Below, in pieces: positions 1 through 8,793 of a DNA stretch of 61,827 nucleotides. A model generated the notes under the pieces. The model had not been told where the DNA came from and ran no database searches. It saw only the letters and a program-made list of their open reading frames with translations. The translations under genes were made by a program, and so were the position numbers. Every line of letters starts with the position of its first letter. Position 1 is the first letter of the stretch. This stretch comes from JBAZOO01 sp041648735 (GTDB lineage Bacteria; Verrucomicrobiota; Lentisphaeria; Oligosphaerales; CAITYL01): the NCBI GenBank assembly GCA_041648735.1, contig JBAZOO010000023.1:1-61827 (forward strand), written 5' to 3'.

Positions 1-270
1 AATTCGCCTGTCCCCAACTCCCAGCCGTTGGCGACGGGAACGTGGCACAGACATTCCTGTCTGTGGGCTTGGGGAAATGCCACCGGGGCAAGCCGCCCGC
101 GAGTTTCGAGTTTCGAGCGCGAGCGCGGATGCGCCGGAATTCGCCTGTCCCCAACTCCCAGCCGTTGGCGACGGGAACGTGGCACAGACATTCCTGTCTG
201 TGGGCTTGGGGAAATGCCACCGGGGCAAGCCGCCCGCGAGTTTCGAGTTTCGAGCGCGAGCGCGAGCGCG
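1..270. repeat. Two tandem copies of a 137-bp intergenic repeat with inner palindromes
   Basis: Positions 1-137 are repeated from 138 to about 260 with almost no change. Each unit holds a perfect 8-bp inverted repeat with a 4-base loop (CACAGACA-TTCC-TGTCTGTG) at 46-65 and 183-202. Each ends in a CGAG/CGCGAG-rich run that also appears in the 99-bp array near 51 kb. The left edge is cut by the window, so more copies may exist. No gene is seen in 1-316; reading frames here are not conserved between the copies. Confidence 0.9.
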
Positions 271-316
271 GATGGGGGGGCGGACGCCCTTTCCGCCGTG
301 GGCGCCGGGCGAACCG

Positions 317-1444
317 TCACTCCCCGCGGCCGAACAGGGGGAACTCGCGGTGGCCGCGGCTGGCGGCCGGGGTGCGGCCGGAGGCCAGGTAGAGGCGGTC
401 GCCGGGCCAGTCGAAGATGACGCTGTAGAGGTTGCAGCCGAGCAGGACATCCGGCGCGGCGAGGAGCGCCTGGAGCGCGGCCGGCGTCCGCCCGGCGGGG
501 GCGGCCCGGCGGGCGGCGATTTCCAGCACGCTGTCCGCCATCGCGTTGCCGCGCAGGCTGTTGTCGGCCGTGAGCACGCCCCCGGCCAACGGCCGCTCGA
601 AGAGCCGGCCGCCCTGGGGCTCGAACACCGCCGCCCGCCCCTCGGCCGCCGCGGACAGGGTGATGGCGAACGGGCCGTCCGGCGCCAGCTTGCGCAGTTC
701 GGCGCGGGCTTCCGCGAAGGTGCGGCAGCTCTCGGCGATGCGGCGCATGGCGAGGAAGACCGGTTCCGCCGGGCGTTCCTGGCCGCTCCCCGCCCAGTTC
801 GCGGAGAGGGCGAGGCCGTGCTCGTTGATGATGTCGAGCGCGCCGAGCATGCCGGGCAAGGCGAGGCCGACGGTGCGGCAGCGCCCGTCCGCCGGCGTCC
901 GGCGGAAGATGGTGATGTTCCAGTTGGCGAGGCCGGCAAGGCTGTCCCAGTCCAGGTTGTGGGCGTGGAGGAAGCCGCCGGGCGCCCCCGCCGCCGCGGG
1001 CCGCTGCCAGACGACGCCGCGGCAGCCGGCGGCCGAATAGCCGAGGTCGAGGAAGCTGTTGCCGAGGTAGAGCAGCCCCGGCTCGATGCCGGCGGCGGCG
1101 ATCAGCGCCTCGGCCTCGGCGCGGTGGCGCGGATCGAGCGTCGGGCGCACGGCCAGGGCTTTGGCGGTGCGGCCGGCGAGGACGTTCCGATCCCACTGGC
1201 CGATGAAGTGTTTCACGTAGACGCCGCAGAGCAGGCGGATGCGCCATTTGCAGGCCCGGCCATGGTCGCGCCCCATCTGTTCCGGGGTGCCGGCCAGCCG
1301 CAGTTCCAAGGGGCGCGGCCCGTTCCAGAGGGGGCTGAGCGCCGCAAGCAGGAGGAGCGCCGCGTAGAGCCAAAACCGTTTTGGCAGCCGTCGCCAGCCC
1401 CCGGGGGCGGCGGGCGTGGCTGGGGATGGAACCGGTTCAGCCAT
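317..1444 (-). CDS. C45-family (acyltransferase/autoproteolytic) hydrolase-like protein, membrane anchored
   Basis: This 375-residue protein has a short basic N-terminus and one hydrophobic segment at about residues 24-40, so it is probably anchored with the rest outside the cytoplasm. The remainder resembles the C45 / acyl-CoA:6-aminopenicillanate acyltransferase group of Ntn hydrolases. The run AAGCRGVVW puts Cys141 in the position expected for the nucleophile exposed by self-cleavage, and a HAHNLDWD stretch follows. The substrate cannot be read from sequence. Its start codon overlaps the hisC stop by 8 bases, so it is likely translated from the pheA-hisC transcript. Family assignment is moderate. 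Confidence 0.6.
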   Translation of the reverse strand: MAEPVPSPATPAAPGGWRRLPKRFWLYAALLLLAALSPLWNGPRPLELRLAGTPEQMGRDHGRACKWRIRLLCGVYVKHFIGQWDRNVLAGRTAKALAVRPTLDPRHRAEAEALIAAAGIEPGLLYLGNSFLDLGYSAAGCRGVVWQRPAAAGAPGGFLHAHNLDWDSLAGLANWNITIFRRTPADGRCRTVGLALPGMLGALDIINEHGLALSANWAGSGQERPAEPVFLAMRRIAESCRTFAEARAELRKLAPDGPFAITLSAAAEGRAAVFEPQGGRLFERPLAGGVLTADNSLRGNAMADSVLEIAARRAAPAGRTPAALQALLAAPDVLLGCNLYSVIFDWPGDRLYLASGRTPAASRGHREFPLFGRGE

Positions 1445-2537
1445 GGCGGCAGAGTTCGCGCAGGGCGGCGGCCAGGCGCTCGTTTTGCGCCATGGTGCCG
1501 AAGCTGATCCGGAGCCACTCGGGCAGGCCGTAGCCGGCCATGGGGCGGACGATCAGGCCGCGCTTGGTCAACTCGCGGTTGATCCGCGCGGCGTCGCCGA
1601 CCTTGACCAGCATGAAGTTGGCGAAGGTGCGGACGAACTCGAGCTGGAGTTCGCGGCAGAGCCGTTCGAAGAGGGCGCGCCCCTGGCGGAAGAGGTGGCG
1701 GCTGCGGCGGACGAAGCCCTGGTCGTCCAAGGCCGCCAGGGCCGCCGCCTGGGCGAGGCGGTTGGTGTTGAACGGCTGGCGGGCGCGTTCCAGGGCCTCG
1801 ATCACCGGTGCGGGGCCGATCCCATAGCCGATGCGCAGCCCCGCCAGGCCGTAGGCCTTGGAGAAGCTGCGCAGGACCAGGCAGTGCCGCCCCTCCCGCA
1901 CCAGCTTGAGGGTGTCCGGCATGCGGCCGAGGCAGATTTCGGCGTAGGCCTCGTCGAACACGGGCAGCGTGTCGGCGGGCAGCCGATCCACGAAATCGCG
2001 GACCTGGCGGGTGCCGACGAAGGTGCCGGTGGGGTTGTTGGGGTTGCAGACGAAGACCAGGCTGGTGTCCGGCCGCACCGCCCGGCGCATGGCCACCAGG
2101 TTGTGGCCGTGGTTGCGGGCCTGCACCTCGACCGCCGTGGCCCCGAACATGGTTGCCATCATCTTGTAGATCACGAAGGTGTACTGGGAGAAGACCACCG
2201 ACCGGCCCGGCCCGAGGAAGGCGTGCCCGAGGAATTCCAGCAGCTCGTTGGAGCCATTGCCGAAAATGATCTGGTCCGGCGCGACCTGGTGGAACTGCGC
2301 CAGCTTCTCCCGCAGGTAGAACGCATTGCCGTCGGGGTAGAGATGGGCCTCGTCAATGGCCTGGCGCAGCGCCTGGCGCGCCCGGCGGGAGGCGCCGAGC
2401 GGGTTTTCGTTGGAGGCGAGCTTGGCGATCGCCGCGGGATCCAACCCCTGCTCCCGCGCCACTTCCTCGATGGGGCGGCCCGGCTCGTACAAGGTCACCC
2501 GCGCCAGGTCAGGATTCAGCCATTTCAAGACGCTCAT
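1437..2537 (-). CDS. hisC: Histidinol-phosphate aminotransferase
   Basis: This 366-residue PLP enzyme (fold type I) transfers an amino group between glutamate and imidazole-acetol phosphate in histidine synthesis. Family members often also act on aromatic keto acids. Visible marks are an early SNENPLG motif, an NPNNPTGT motif, and the PLP lysine in SFSKAYGLAGLRIGYG. The start at 2537 is chosen because GGAAGGAG lies just upstream; an upstream ATG would run back into pheA. It follows pheA by 44 bp, so the pair may serve aromatic amino-acid synthesis as well as histidine. No other his gene is present. Confidence 0.88.
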   Translation of the reverse strand: MSVLKWLNPDLARVTLYEPGRPIEEVAREQGLDPAAIAKLASNENPLGASRRARQALRQAIDEAHLYPDGNAFYLREKLAQFHQVAPDQIIFGNGSNELLEFLGHAFLGPGRSVVFSQYTFVIYKMMATMFGATAVEVQARNHGHNLVAMRRAVRPDTSLVFVCNPNNPTGTFVGTRQVRDFVDRLPADTLPVFDEAYAEICLGRMPDTLKLVREGRHCLVLRSFSKAYGLAGLRIGYGIGPAPVIEALERARQPFNTNRLAQAAALAALDDQGFVRRSRHLFRQGRALFERLCRELQLEFVRTFANFMLVKVGDAARINRELTKRGLIVRPMAGYGLPEWLRISFGTMAQNERLAAALRELCRHG

Positions 2538-2581
2538 GTAATCTCCTTCCGCGGGCTGCTGCCGCCGGGGCGGGGCGCCCG

Positions 2582-3466
2582 TCATTCTGCCGTCGGCAGG
2601 GTGGCCCGGGGGTAGCTGCCGAGGCATTTCACGAATTCGCAGATCACCGCCAGCTCGGCCAGGGCGGCGCGCACGGGCGGATCGTCGCAATGGCCAAGGA
2701 TGTCCACGTAGAACTGGTACTCCCAGTTGCGGCGGCGGGAGGGGCGGCTTTCGATGAAGGAAAGGCTGACTTGGTTGCGCCGGAAGGGCTCCAGGCTGTC
2801 GAGGAGGGCGCCGACGCGGTCACGGATGCCGAAGAGGAGGGAGGTCTTGTCGTGCCCCGACGGCGGCGGCAAATGGCTGCCGATGACAAAGAAGCGGGTG
2901 AGGTTGCCAGGATGGTCCTCGATGTTGCGTTCGCGGATCGTCAGCCCGCACTGCTGGGCGGCAAGTTCGCTGGCCAGGGCGCCGGCGCACGCCGGCTCGG
3001 CGGCGGCGCGGCGGGCGGCTTCGCTGGTGCTGGGCGCCTCCACCAGCGCCACCGCCGGGAGGTGGCGGCGGAGCCAGTGCCGGCACTGGCCGAAGACCTG
3101 GGGATGGCTGTAGAGCGTCTTCAGGGCGCGGAGTTCGCAACTGCTGGCCAGGTGGTGGTGGATGGGCAGGAAAATCTCCGCGCAGATCCGCGCCGGCGAG
3201 TCGGCGAACATGTCGAGCGTGTAGGAGACGGCGCCCTCGGTGGAGTTCTCGACGGGCACCACCCCGAACTCGGCCTGGCCCCGGTCCACCGCCTCGAAGA
3301 CATCGGCGATGCTGGCGCAGGAGAGGAAGCGGGCGGCGGCGCCGAAATGGCGGATGGCGGCCTGGTGGGTGAAGGTGCCTTCGGGGCCGAGGAAGGCGGC
3401 CGGCCCCTTGGCGGCCCTCCCGCTGGCGGGCTTGGCGGCGGCGATGGGGTTGGGGTGTTCCTGCAT
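2582..3466 (-). CDS. pheA: Prephenate dehydratase with ACT domain
   Basis: This enzyme converts prephenate to phenylpyruvate in phenylalanine synthesis. The 294 residues contain the catalytic domain from about residue 22 (FLGPEGTFT), the conserved TRF in NLTRFFVI, and a C-terminal ACT domain with the ESRP phenylalanine-binding motif (IESRPSRR). There is no N-terminal chorismate mutase domain: only about 20 extra residues precede the catalytic domain, so this is the monofunctional form. A GAGGAAC ribosome site precedes the ATG. It is the first gene after the rpsS hairpin and leads the pheA-hisC unit. Confidence 0.92.
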   Translation of the reverse strand: MQEHPNPIAAAKPASGRAAKGPAAFLGPEGTFTHQAAIRHFGAAARFLSCASIADVFEAVDRGQAEFGVVPVENSTEGAVSYTLDMFADSPARICAEIFLPIHHHLASSCELRALKTLYSHPQVFGQCRHWLRRHLPAVALVEAPSTSEAARRAAAEPACAGALASELAAQQCGLTIRERNIEDHPGNLTRFFVIGSHLPPPSGHDKTSLLFGIRDRVGALLDSLEPFRRNQVSLSFIESRPSRRRNWEYQFYVDILGHCDDPPVRAALAELAVICEFVKCLGSYPRATLPTAE

Positions 3467-3508
3467 AGGTTCCTCGTCGGCTGGCGCCCCCCGTGGCCTG
3501 GAACAGGC

Positions 3509-3541
3509 AACGCCGGGAACCGCGTGACGGTTCCCGGCGTT
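3509..3541 (-). terminator. Strong hairpin after rpsS
   Basis: A perfect 14-bp stem (3509-3522 with 3528-3541) with a 5-base loop lies 41 bp past the rpsS stop. There is no T-run on either side, so it is not a textbook intrinsic terminator. Its position at the end of the ribosomal cluster makes transcription termination or mRNA 3'-end protection the likely role. Confidence 0.6.
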
Positions 3542-3581
3542 GTAGTGGCGGTGACCATGGTGGCGCCGGGGCGCCGGCGCG

Positions 3582-3854
3582 TCACTTCTTGCCGGAAACC
3601 GTGCCGTGCGTCCGGAAGGTGCGGGTCAGGGAGAACTCCCCGAGCCGGTGGCCGACCATGTTCTCGGTGACGAACACGGTGGCGAAGATCTTGCCGTTAT
3701 GCACCGCGAAGGTCTGGCCGACGAACTCGGGCAGGATCATGGAACGGCGGGACCAGGTCTTGATCGGCAGTTTGGAACCGGTCTTGACCGACTTTTCCAC
3801 CCGTTCCAGCAGGTGGCTGTCCACGAACGGACCTTTTTTCAGGGAGCGGCTCAC
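3582..3854 (-). CDS. rpsS: 30S ribosomal protein S19
   Basis: This 90-residue protein of the 30S head matches S19 throughout, from MSRSLKKGPFVD through the RRSMILPEFVGQTF core to a lysine-ending tail. It overlaps the rplB stop by 4 bases (ATGA-type coupling). It is the last ribosomal gene of the cluster: where most bacteria continue with rplV, rpsC and rplP, this genome has a hairpin and then pheA. Confidence 0.97.
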   Translation of the reverse strand: MSRSLKKGPFVDSHLLERVEKSVKTGSKLPIKTWSRRSMILPEFVGQTFAVHNGKIFATVFVTENMVGHRLGEFSLTRTFRTHGTVSGKK

Positions 3855-4681
3855 TTCTTCTTCCTCCGTTCGACAATGAAGCGGGACGAATTCTTGCTCT
3901 TCTTGCGCGTCTTGAAGCCCTTGGCGAGCTGGCCCCAGGGCGAACGGGGATGGCCGCCGCCGCTGGTGCGCCCTTCGCCACCGCCCATCGGGTGGTCGAT
4001 CGGGTTCATGGACACGCCGCGGTTGTGCGGGCGCTTGCCCAAATAGCGCTTCTTGCCGGCCTTGCCGAAGGAGCGGTTCATGTGCTCGAGGTTGCCGAGC
4101 TGGCCGATGGTGGCGCGGCAGTTGGCGTGCAGCTTGCGGATTTCGCCGCTGGAGAGGCGGACGGTCACATAGTCGCCTTCCCGGGCGCGCAGCTCGGCGA
4201 CGCCGCCGGCGGTGCGGACCAGGGCGGCGCCCTTGCCCGGCACCATCTCGAGGCCGTGGATGGCGACGCCTTCGGGGATGTCGCCGAGGCGCAGGCAGTT
4301 GCCCGGCTTGATCTCGGCGCCCGGCCCGCTCAGGAGGGTGTCGCCCACGGCGACCTTGAGCGGGGCGAGGATGTAGCGCTTCTCGCCATCCGCGTAGTTG
4401 AGCAGGGCGATGCGGGCGCTGCGGTTCGGGTCATATTCGATTTCCGCGACCTTGGCGGGCACGCCGTCCTTCTCCCGGCGGAAGTCGATCCGCCGCAACT
4501 GGCGCTTGACGCCGCCGCCGCGGAAGCGGCTGGTGATCCGCCCCTGGTTGTTGCGGCCGCCGGTGGCGCGCTTGCCGACAGTCAGGGATTTTTCGGGTTG
4601 GGTGCGGGTGATGTCCGCGAAATCGGACACCACCATCTGGCGGTGGCCGGGCGTATTCGGTTTGTAGGATTTGAGCCCCAT
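3851..4681 (-). CDS. rplB: 50S ribosomal protein L2
   Basis: This 276-residue 23S rRNA-binding protein lies close to the peptidyl-transferase centre. The NNQGRITSR region near the N-terminus and the conserved NPIDHP..GGGEGR segment are present, with the functionally important His (first His of DHP) retained. The second His of the usual DHPHGGG is Met here, a variant common outside proteobacteria. The order is rplD-rplW-rplB-rpsS as in other bacteria. The start at 4681 lies 18 bp after the rplW stop. Confidence 0.97.
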   Translation of the reverse strand: MGLKSYKPNTPGHRQMVVSDFADITRTQPEKSLTVGKRATGGRNNQGRITSRFRGGGVKRQLRRIDFRREKDGVPAKVAEIEYDPNRSARIALLNYADGEKRYILAPLKVAVGDTLLSGPGAEIKPGNCLRLGDIPEGVAIHGLEMVPGKGAALVRTAGGVAELRAREGDYVTVRLSSGEIRKLHANCRATIGQLGNLEHMNRSFGKAGKKRYLGKRPHNRGVSMNPIDHPMGGGEGRTSGGGHPRSPWGQLAKGFKTRKKSKNSSRFIVERRKKK

Positions 4682-4699
4682 AACGGCACCTCTTTCAGC

Positions 4700-4981
4700 T
4701 TACAGGATATCGATCTTGCCGTCTTTCAGGGTGACAATCGCCTTCTTCCAGTCCGAGCGCTTGCCCGGCTGGGCGGAACGCATCCGCTTGCGCTTGCCTT
4801 CCCGGTTCATGACGTTGACGGCGGCGACTTTCACGTTGAACAGCGCTTCCACGGCCTTCTTGATCTCAATCTTGTTGGCCGCCGGCTCCACCTTGAAGCA
4901 GTACTTGTTGAGCGCCTCGGAGAGCTGGGTGCTCTTCTCGGTGATCAACACGCTCTTGACAATCTGGTACGGATCTTTCAT
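4700..4981 (-). CDS. rplW: 50S ribosomal protein L23
   Basis: This 93-residue protein sits at the peptide-exit tunnel mouth, where trigger factor and SRP dock in known ribosomes. It begins MKDPYQIVKSVLITEKS, typical of L23, and carries the VEALFNVKVAAVNVMN segment. Its ATG overlaps the rplD stop by 4 bases, indicating translational coupling. Confidence 0.96.
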   Translation of the reverse strand: MKDPYQIVKSVLITEKSTQLSEALNKYCFKVEPAANKIEIKKAVEALFNVKVAAVNVMNREGKRKRMRSAQPGKRSDWKKAIVTLKDGKIDIL

Positions 4982-5622
4982 TCCACCACCTCTTGGGCAA
5001 CCAAGCGCTTGCCGAAGGCGGCGAGCGCCGCCTTGGTGAACACGATCTTCTTGAACAGCAACAGCCAGTAGGGGTTGATGGAGGAGGCCTTCATGACCGC
5101 CACGCCCGGCAGGTTGCCGGCGGCCTTGGCCACGTTCTCGGTCGGCTCGTCCATCACCACCAGGGCATCCTGGCCGGCGCCGATCCGCTCCAGCAGCGCC
5201 ACCATCCCCTGGGTCTTCGGCTCGGCCAGCTCCAGGGCGTCCAAGAGGATGACCGACCCTTCGGCCAGCCGTTCCGTGAAGGCGCGCTTCAGCGCCAGGC
5301 GGCGGCTGGAGCGGTTCATCTTCTTCGTGTAGGAACGGGGCTGGGGGCCAAAGGTGACGCCGCCACCACGCCAGACGGGGCTGCGGATCGAGCCGGCACG
5401 GGCGCGGCCGGTGCCCTTCTGCTTGTACGGCTTGCGGCCACCGCCGCGGACCATGCCGCGGGTCTTGGTCGCCGCCGTCCCGGCACGGAGGGACGCCATG
5501 AAGGCGACGACCGAGTCCTTGACGGCCTGGGCGCCCTTCTCGGCCTCGAGCCAGGCGGCATCCAGTTGGACGGTGCCAGCCTGCCCGCCGTCCACATTCA
5601 ATGTTGTCAACGTCGTTTCCAT
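4978..5622 (-). CDS. rplD: 50S ribosomal protein L4
   Basis: This 214-residue L4 has the extended loop region (MVRGGGRKPYKQKGTGRARAG) that lines the exit tunnel, followed by the globular RNA-binding domain. In E. coli L4 also represses its own S10 operon through the leader of rpsJ. No matching leader is visible here, because rpsJ follows fusA by only 13 bp. It follows rplC by 17 bp. Confidence 0.96.
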   Translation of the reverse strand: METTLTTLNVDGGQAGTVQLDAAWLEAEKGAQAVKDSVVAFMASLRAGTAATKTRGMVRGGGRKPYKQKGTGRARAGSIRSPVWRGGGVTFGPQPRSYTKKMNRSSRRLALKRAFTERLAEGSVILLDALELAEPKTQGMVALLERIGAGQDALVVMDEPTENVAKAAGNLPGVAVMKASSINPYWLLLFKKIVFTKAALAAFGKRLVAQEVVE

Positions 5623-5639
5623 GGAATCAAACTCCCTGC

Positions 5640-6272
5640 TTATTTCTTGCGGGCGCCGCGGACCACCACCGTCCCGCCGTTGGGCCCGGGAACCGAGCCG
5701 CTGACGAGCAGCAGGTTCTGCTCCGGCCGGACCTGGACGACGCGCAGGTTCTGCACCGTCACCCGCTCCAGCCCCATGTGGCCGGCCATGCGATGCCCCT
5801 TGAGGACGCGGCCGGGGCGGGCCTTCATGCCGTTGGAGCCGCCGCGGCGGACCCAGCCGCCGCCGTGGGAGGCGCGGCCGCCGGCGAAGCCGTGGCGGCG
5901 GACCACCCCTTGGAAGCCCTTGCCCTTGGAGGTGGAGATGACATCGATCCAGTCATTGTCGGCGAAGACGGTCGCCGTGAGCTGGTCGCCGACCTGGGCG
6001 GCCGGATCCGCGGCCAGGCGGATTTCGCGGAGCACGGCCGGCGGGGTCTCCGCCAGGCCGGCCGCCTTCAAATGCCCCTTGACGGCCAGGCTGACGTTCT
6101 TGGCCTTGCGCACGCCGTAGCCGAGCTGGACCGCCGCATAGCCGTCCTTGCCTTTGGTGCGCAAGGCGACGACCGTGCATGGCCCCGCTTCGATGACGGT
6201 CACGGGGCAAAGCACCCCGTCCTTGTCATACACCTGGGTCATCCCCAGCTTTTTACCAATGAGTCCCTTCAT
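5640..6272 (-). CDS. rplC: 50S ribosomal protein L3
   Basis: This 210-residue L3 starts MKGLIGKKLGMTQVYD and contains the central extension (HGFAGGRASHGGG) that reaches toward the peptidyl-transferase centre, including the segment whose Gln is methylated in many bacteria. It lies 13 bp after rpsJ on the same transcript. Confidence 0.96.
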   Translation of the reverse strand: MKGLIGKKLGMTQVYDKDGVLCPVTVIEAGPCTVVALRTKGKDGYAAVQLGYGVRKAKNVSLAVKGHLKAAGLAETPPAVLREIRLAADPAAQVGDQLTATVFADNDWIDVISTSKGKGFQGVVRRHGFAGGRASHGGGWVRRGGSNGMKARPGRVLKGHRMAGHMGLERVTVQNLRVVQVRPEQNLLLVSGSVPGPNGGTVVVRGARKK

Positions 6273-6285
6273 GGTGGCACCCCCG

Positions 6286-6597
6286 TCAAATCTTGATGCT
6301 GATGTCCACGCCGGCGGGCAGGTTCAGCTTTTTCAGTTCGTCCACGGTTTTGGCCGTGGGGTTGATGATGTCGAGCAACCGCTTGTGGGTGCGGATCTCG
6401 AACTGCTCCATGGATTTCTTGTCCCCATGGGGCGACCGGTTGACGGAGAAGCGCTCGATCCGGGTCGGCAGGGGGATGGCCCCCGCGACGACCGCGCCGG
6501 TGCGCTTCACCGTGGTTGCAATTTCCGCCGTGGACTGGTCGAGGATACGATGATCGTACGACTGCAAGCGGATGCGGATGGTTTGTTTCATCGACAT
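6286..6597 (-). CDS. rpsJ: 30S ribosomal protein S10 / NusE
   Basis: This 103-residue S10 has the IRIRLQSYDHRILDQS start and the SPHGDKKSMEQFEIRTHKRLL loop. As NusE it also links NusG and the antitermination complex. The start at 6597 (MSMKQ) has an AAGAGAG site upstream; an alternative ATG two codons later is possible. It lies 13 bp after fusA, so the str and S10 operons are fused into one unit without tuf in between. Confidence 0.95.
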   Translation of the reverse strand: MSMKQTIRIRLQSYDHRILDQSTAEIATTVKRTGAVVAGAIPLPTRIERFSVNRSPHGDKKSMEQFEIRTHKRLLDIINPTAKTVDELKKLNLPAGVDISIKI

Positions 6598-6610
6598 GGT
6601 CGTGACTCTC

Positions 6611-8740
6611 TTACTCGTTCTTCTTGGCCTTCTTCTTGACAACCTCTTCCTTCACCAAGTTCGGCACCGGCTCGAAATGGGAAGGCTCGGCAACGAAACT
6701 GGCGCGGCCGCGGGTCAGCGAGCGCAGGGCGGTCGCGTAGCCGAACAATTCGGCCAACGGGACGTGGGCGAGCACGCGGGTGCTGTTCTGCTTGGTCTCC
6801 ACTTCCACCACCTTGCCGCGGCGGGAGGAGATGTCGCCAATCACGTCGCCCATGTGGTCATCCGGGGTGTTGGCTTCGAGCTTCATGATCGGCTCCAGCA
6901 AGTTCATGCCCGCCTTGCGGCCGGCATCCTTGATGGCCATGGAGGCGCAGATCTTGAACGCCATTTCCGAGGAGTCGACCGGATGGAAGGAGCCGTCCAG
7001 GATGCTGATCGCCAAGGCGACCACCGGATAGCCGGCGAGGATCCCCTTGTCGCAGGCGTCCCGCAGCCCTTCCTCGGTCGGCTTGATGAACTCCTTCGGG
7101 ATGCGGCCGCCGACGACCTTGTTCTCGATGACGATGCCGGAGCCCGGCTGGCCCGGTTCGACCTTGATGATCACATGGGCGTACTGCCCCTTGCCGCCGC
7201 TTTGCTTGACGTACTTGGTGTTGGATTCGGCGGCGCGGATGAAGGTCTCGCGGTAGGCCACTTCCGGGGCGCCGACCGTGCAGTCGACCTTGAACTCGCG
7301 CACCAGGCGGTCGCGGATGATGTCCAGGTGGAGTTCACCCATGCCGGCGATGATGGTCTGGCCGGTCTCCTGGTCGGTCTTGACGCGGAAGGTCGGATCC
7401 TCCTGCTGCAAGGAGAGGAGGGAGTGGAGCAGCCGGTCGCGGTCGCTGTTGGAGTTGGGCTCCACCGACATGGCGATCACCGGATCCGGGAACTTCATGG
7501 CTTCGAGGACGATCGGCGCGTCGAGGGCGCAGAGGGTGTCGCCGGTGGTGACGTCGCCGATGCCGATGCCGGCGGCGATGTCGCCCGTGAACACCTCCTC
7601 GATCTCGGCCCGGTGGTTGGCATGCATCTGGACAAGCCGGCCGATGCGCTCGCGCCGGCCGGTGCGCGGGTTCAGCAGGGTGATGCCCCGGGTGCCATGG
7701 CCGCTGTAGACGCGCAGGTAGACCAGCTTGCCGACGTAGGGGTCGGTGACGATCTTGAAGGCCAGGGCGGAGAATGGCTGGTCGTCGCCAATGCGCCGTT
7801 CCAGCGGCTCCTCGGTGTTGACGTCGCGGCCGCTAATCACCGGCCGGTCGAGCGGCGAGGGGAGGTAGGCCTGGACCGCGTCGAGGAGGACCTGGACCCC
7901 CTTGTTCTTGAAGGCGGTGCCGCAGCAGACGGGGACGACCGTGCCGGCGAGGGTGGCGCGGCGGATGGCGGCCCGCAGCTCGTCGGCGGAAGGCTTCTCC
8001 TCGGCGAGGAACATCCCCATCATCTGCTCGTCGTTCTCGGCGATGCACTCATACATGAACTCGCGCGCCTTCTGGAGCGGCGCCGCGAACTCGGGGGGGC
8101 AGGCTTCGCGATGGACGGTGACGCCCTTGTCCTTCTCGTCGAAGCTGACCTTCTCCCCGGAGATGACGTCAATGACGCCGGCGAACTGGTCTTCCTGGCC
8201 AACGGGGATCACCAGCGGGATCGGGGTGGCCCCCAGCTTGTCGCGGATCTGCTCGACGACATTGGCGAAGTTGGCGCCGGTGCGATCCATCTTGTTGACG
8301 AAGGCCATGACCGGGACGCCGTATTTCTTGGCCTGGCGCCAGACGGTCTCGGACTGGGGCTGGACCCCGCCGACGGCGCAATAGACGGCGACGGCGCCAT
8401 CGAGGACGCGCAGGGAGCGCTCCACCTCGGCGGTGAAGTCCACGTGCCCCGGGGTGTCGATCAGGTTGATCCGGATGTCCTTCCACTCACAGGTGGTGGC
8501 GGCGCTTTGGATGGTGATGCCGCGCTCCTGCTCCTGGACCATGAAGTCCATGGTGGCGGCGCCGTCATGCACTTCGCCGATCTTGTGGGACTTGCCGGTG
8601 TAGAAGAGGATCCGCTCCGACAAGGTGGTCTTGCCGGCATCGATGTGGGCCATGATGCCAATGTTGCGGATCCGCGCCAGCGGGCTTTTGCGCGCCGGGG
8701 ATTCGTTGACTGCTGCTGCGTTGGTCGTCGTCATGGTCAT
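6611..8740 (-). CDS. fusA: Elongation factor G
   Basis: This 709-residue translocation GTPase has its P-loop at residues 31-39 (AHIDAGKTT), a normal switch I with RGITI at 73-77, DTPGH at 95-99 and NKMD at 149-152. The five-domain length is normal for bacterial EF-G. It stands in the canonical rpsL-rpsG-fusA order. Two ATGs two codons apart (8740 and 8734) could both serve as the start. The intact RGITI here contrasts with the altered motif in EF-Tu of the same genome. Confidence 0.97.
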   Translation of the reverse strand: MTMTTTNAAAVNESPARKSPLARIRNIGIMAHIDAGKTTLSERILFYTGKSHKIGEVHDGAATMDFMVQEQERGITIQSAATTCEWKDIRINLIDTPGHVDFTAEVERSLRVLDGAVAVYCAVGGVQPQSETVWRQAKKYGVPVMAFVNKMDRTGANFANVVEQIRDKLGATPIPLVIPVGQEDQFAGVIDVISGEKVSFDEKDKGVTVHREACPPEFAAPLQKAREFMYECIAENDEQMMGMFLAEEKPSADELRAAIRRATLAGTVVPVCCGTAFKNKGVQVLLDAVQAYLPSPLDRPVISGRDVNTEEPLERRIGDDQPFSALAFKIVTDPYVGKLVYLRVYSGHGTRGITLLNPRTGRRERIGRLVQMHANHRAEIEEVFTGDIAAGIGIGDVTTGDTLCALDAPIVLEAMKFPDPVIAMSVEPNSNSDRDRLLHSLLSLQQEDPTFRVKTDQETGQTIIAGMGELHLDIIRDRLVREFKVDCTVGAPEVAYRETFIRAAESNTKYVKQSGGKGQYAHVIIKVEPGQPGSGIVIENKVVGGRIPKEFIKPTEEGLRDACDKGILAGYPVVALAISILDGSFHPVDSSEMAFKICASMAIKDAGRKAGMNLLEPIMKLEANTPDDHMGDVIGDISSRRGKVVEVETKQNSTRVLAHVPLAELFGYATALRSLTRGRASFVAEPSHFEPVPNLVKEEVVKKKAKKNE

Positions 8741-8793
8741 GAAAAAGCCACGCGGCCCGGATTGCCGGAGCCGCGGCGGCGCCCTTCAGGGGT

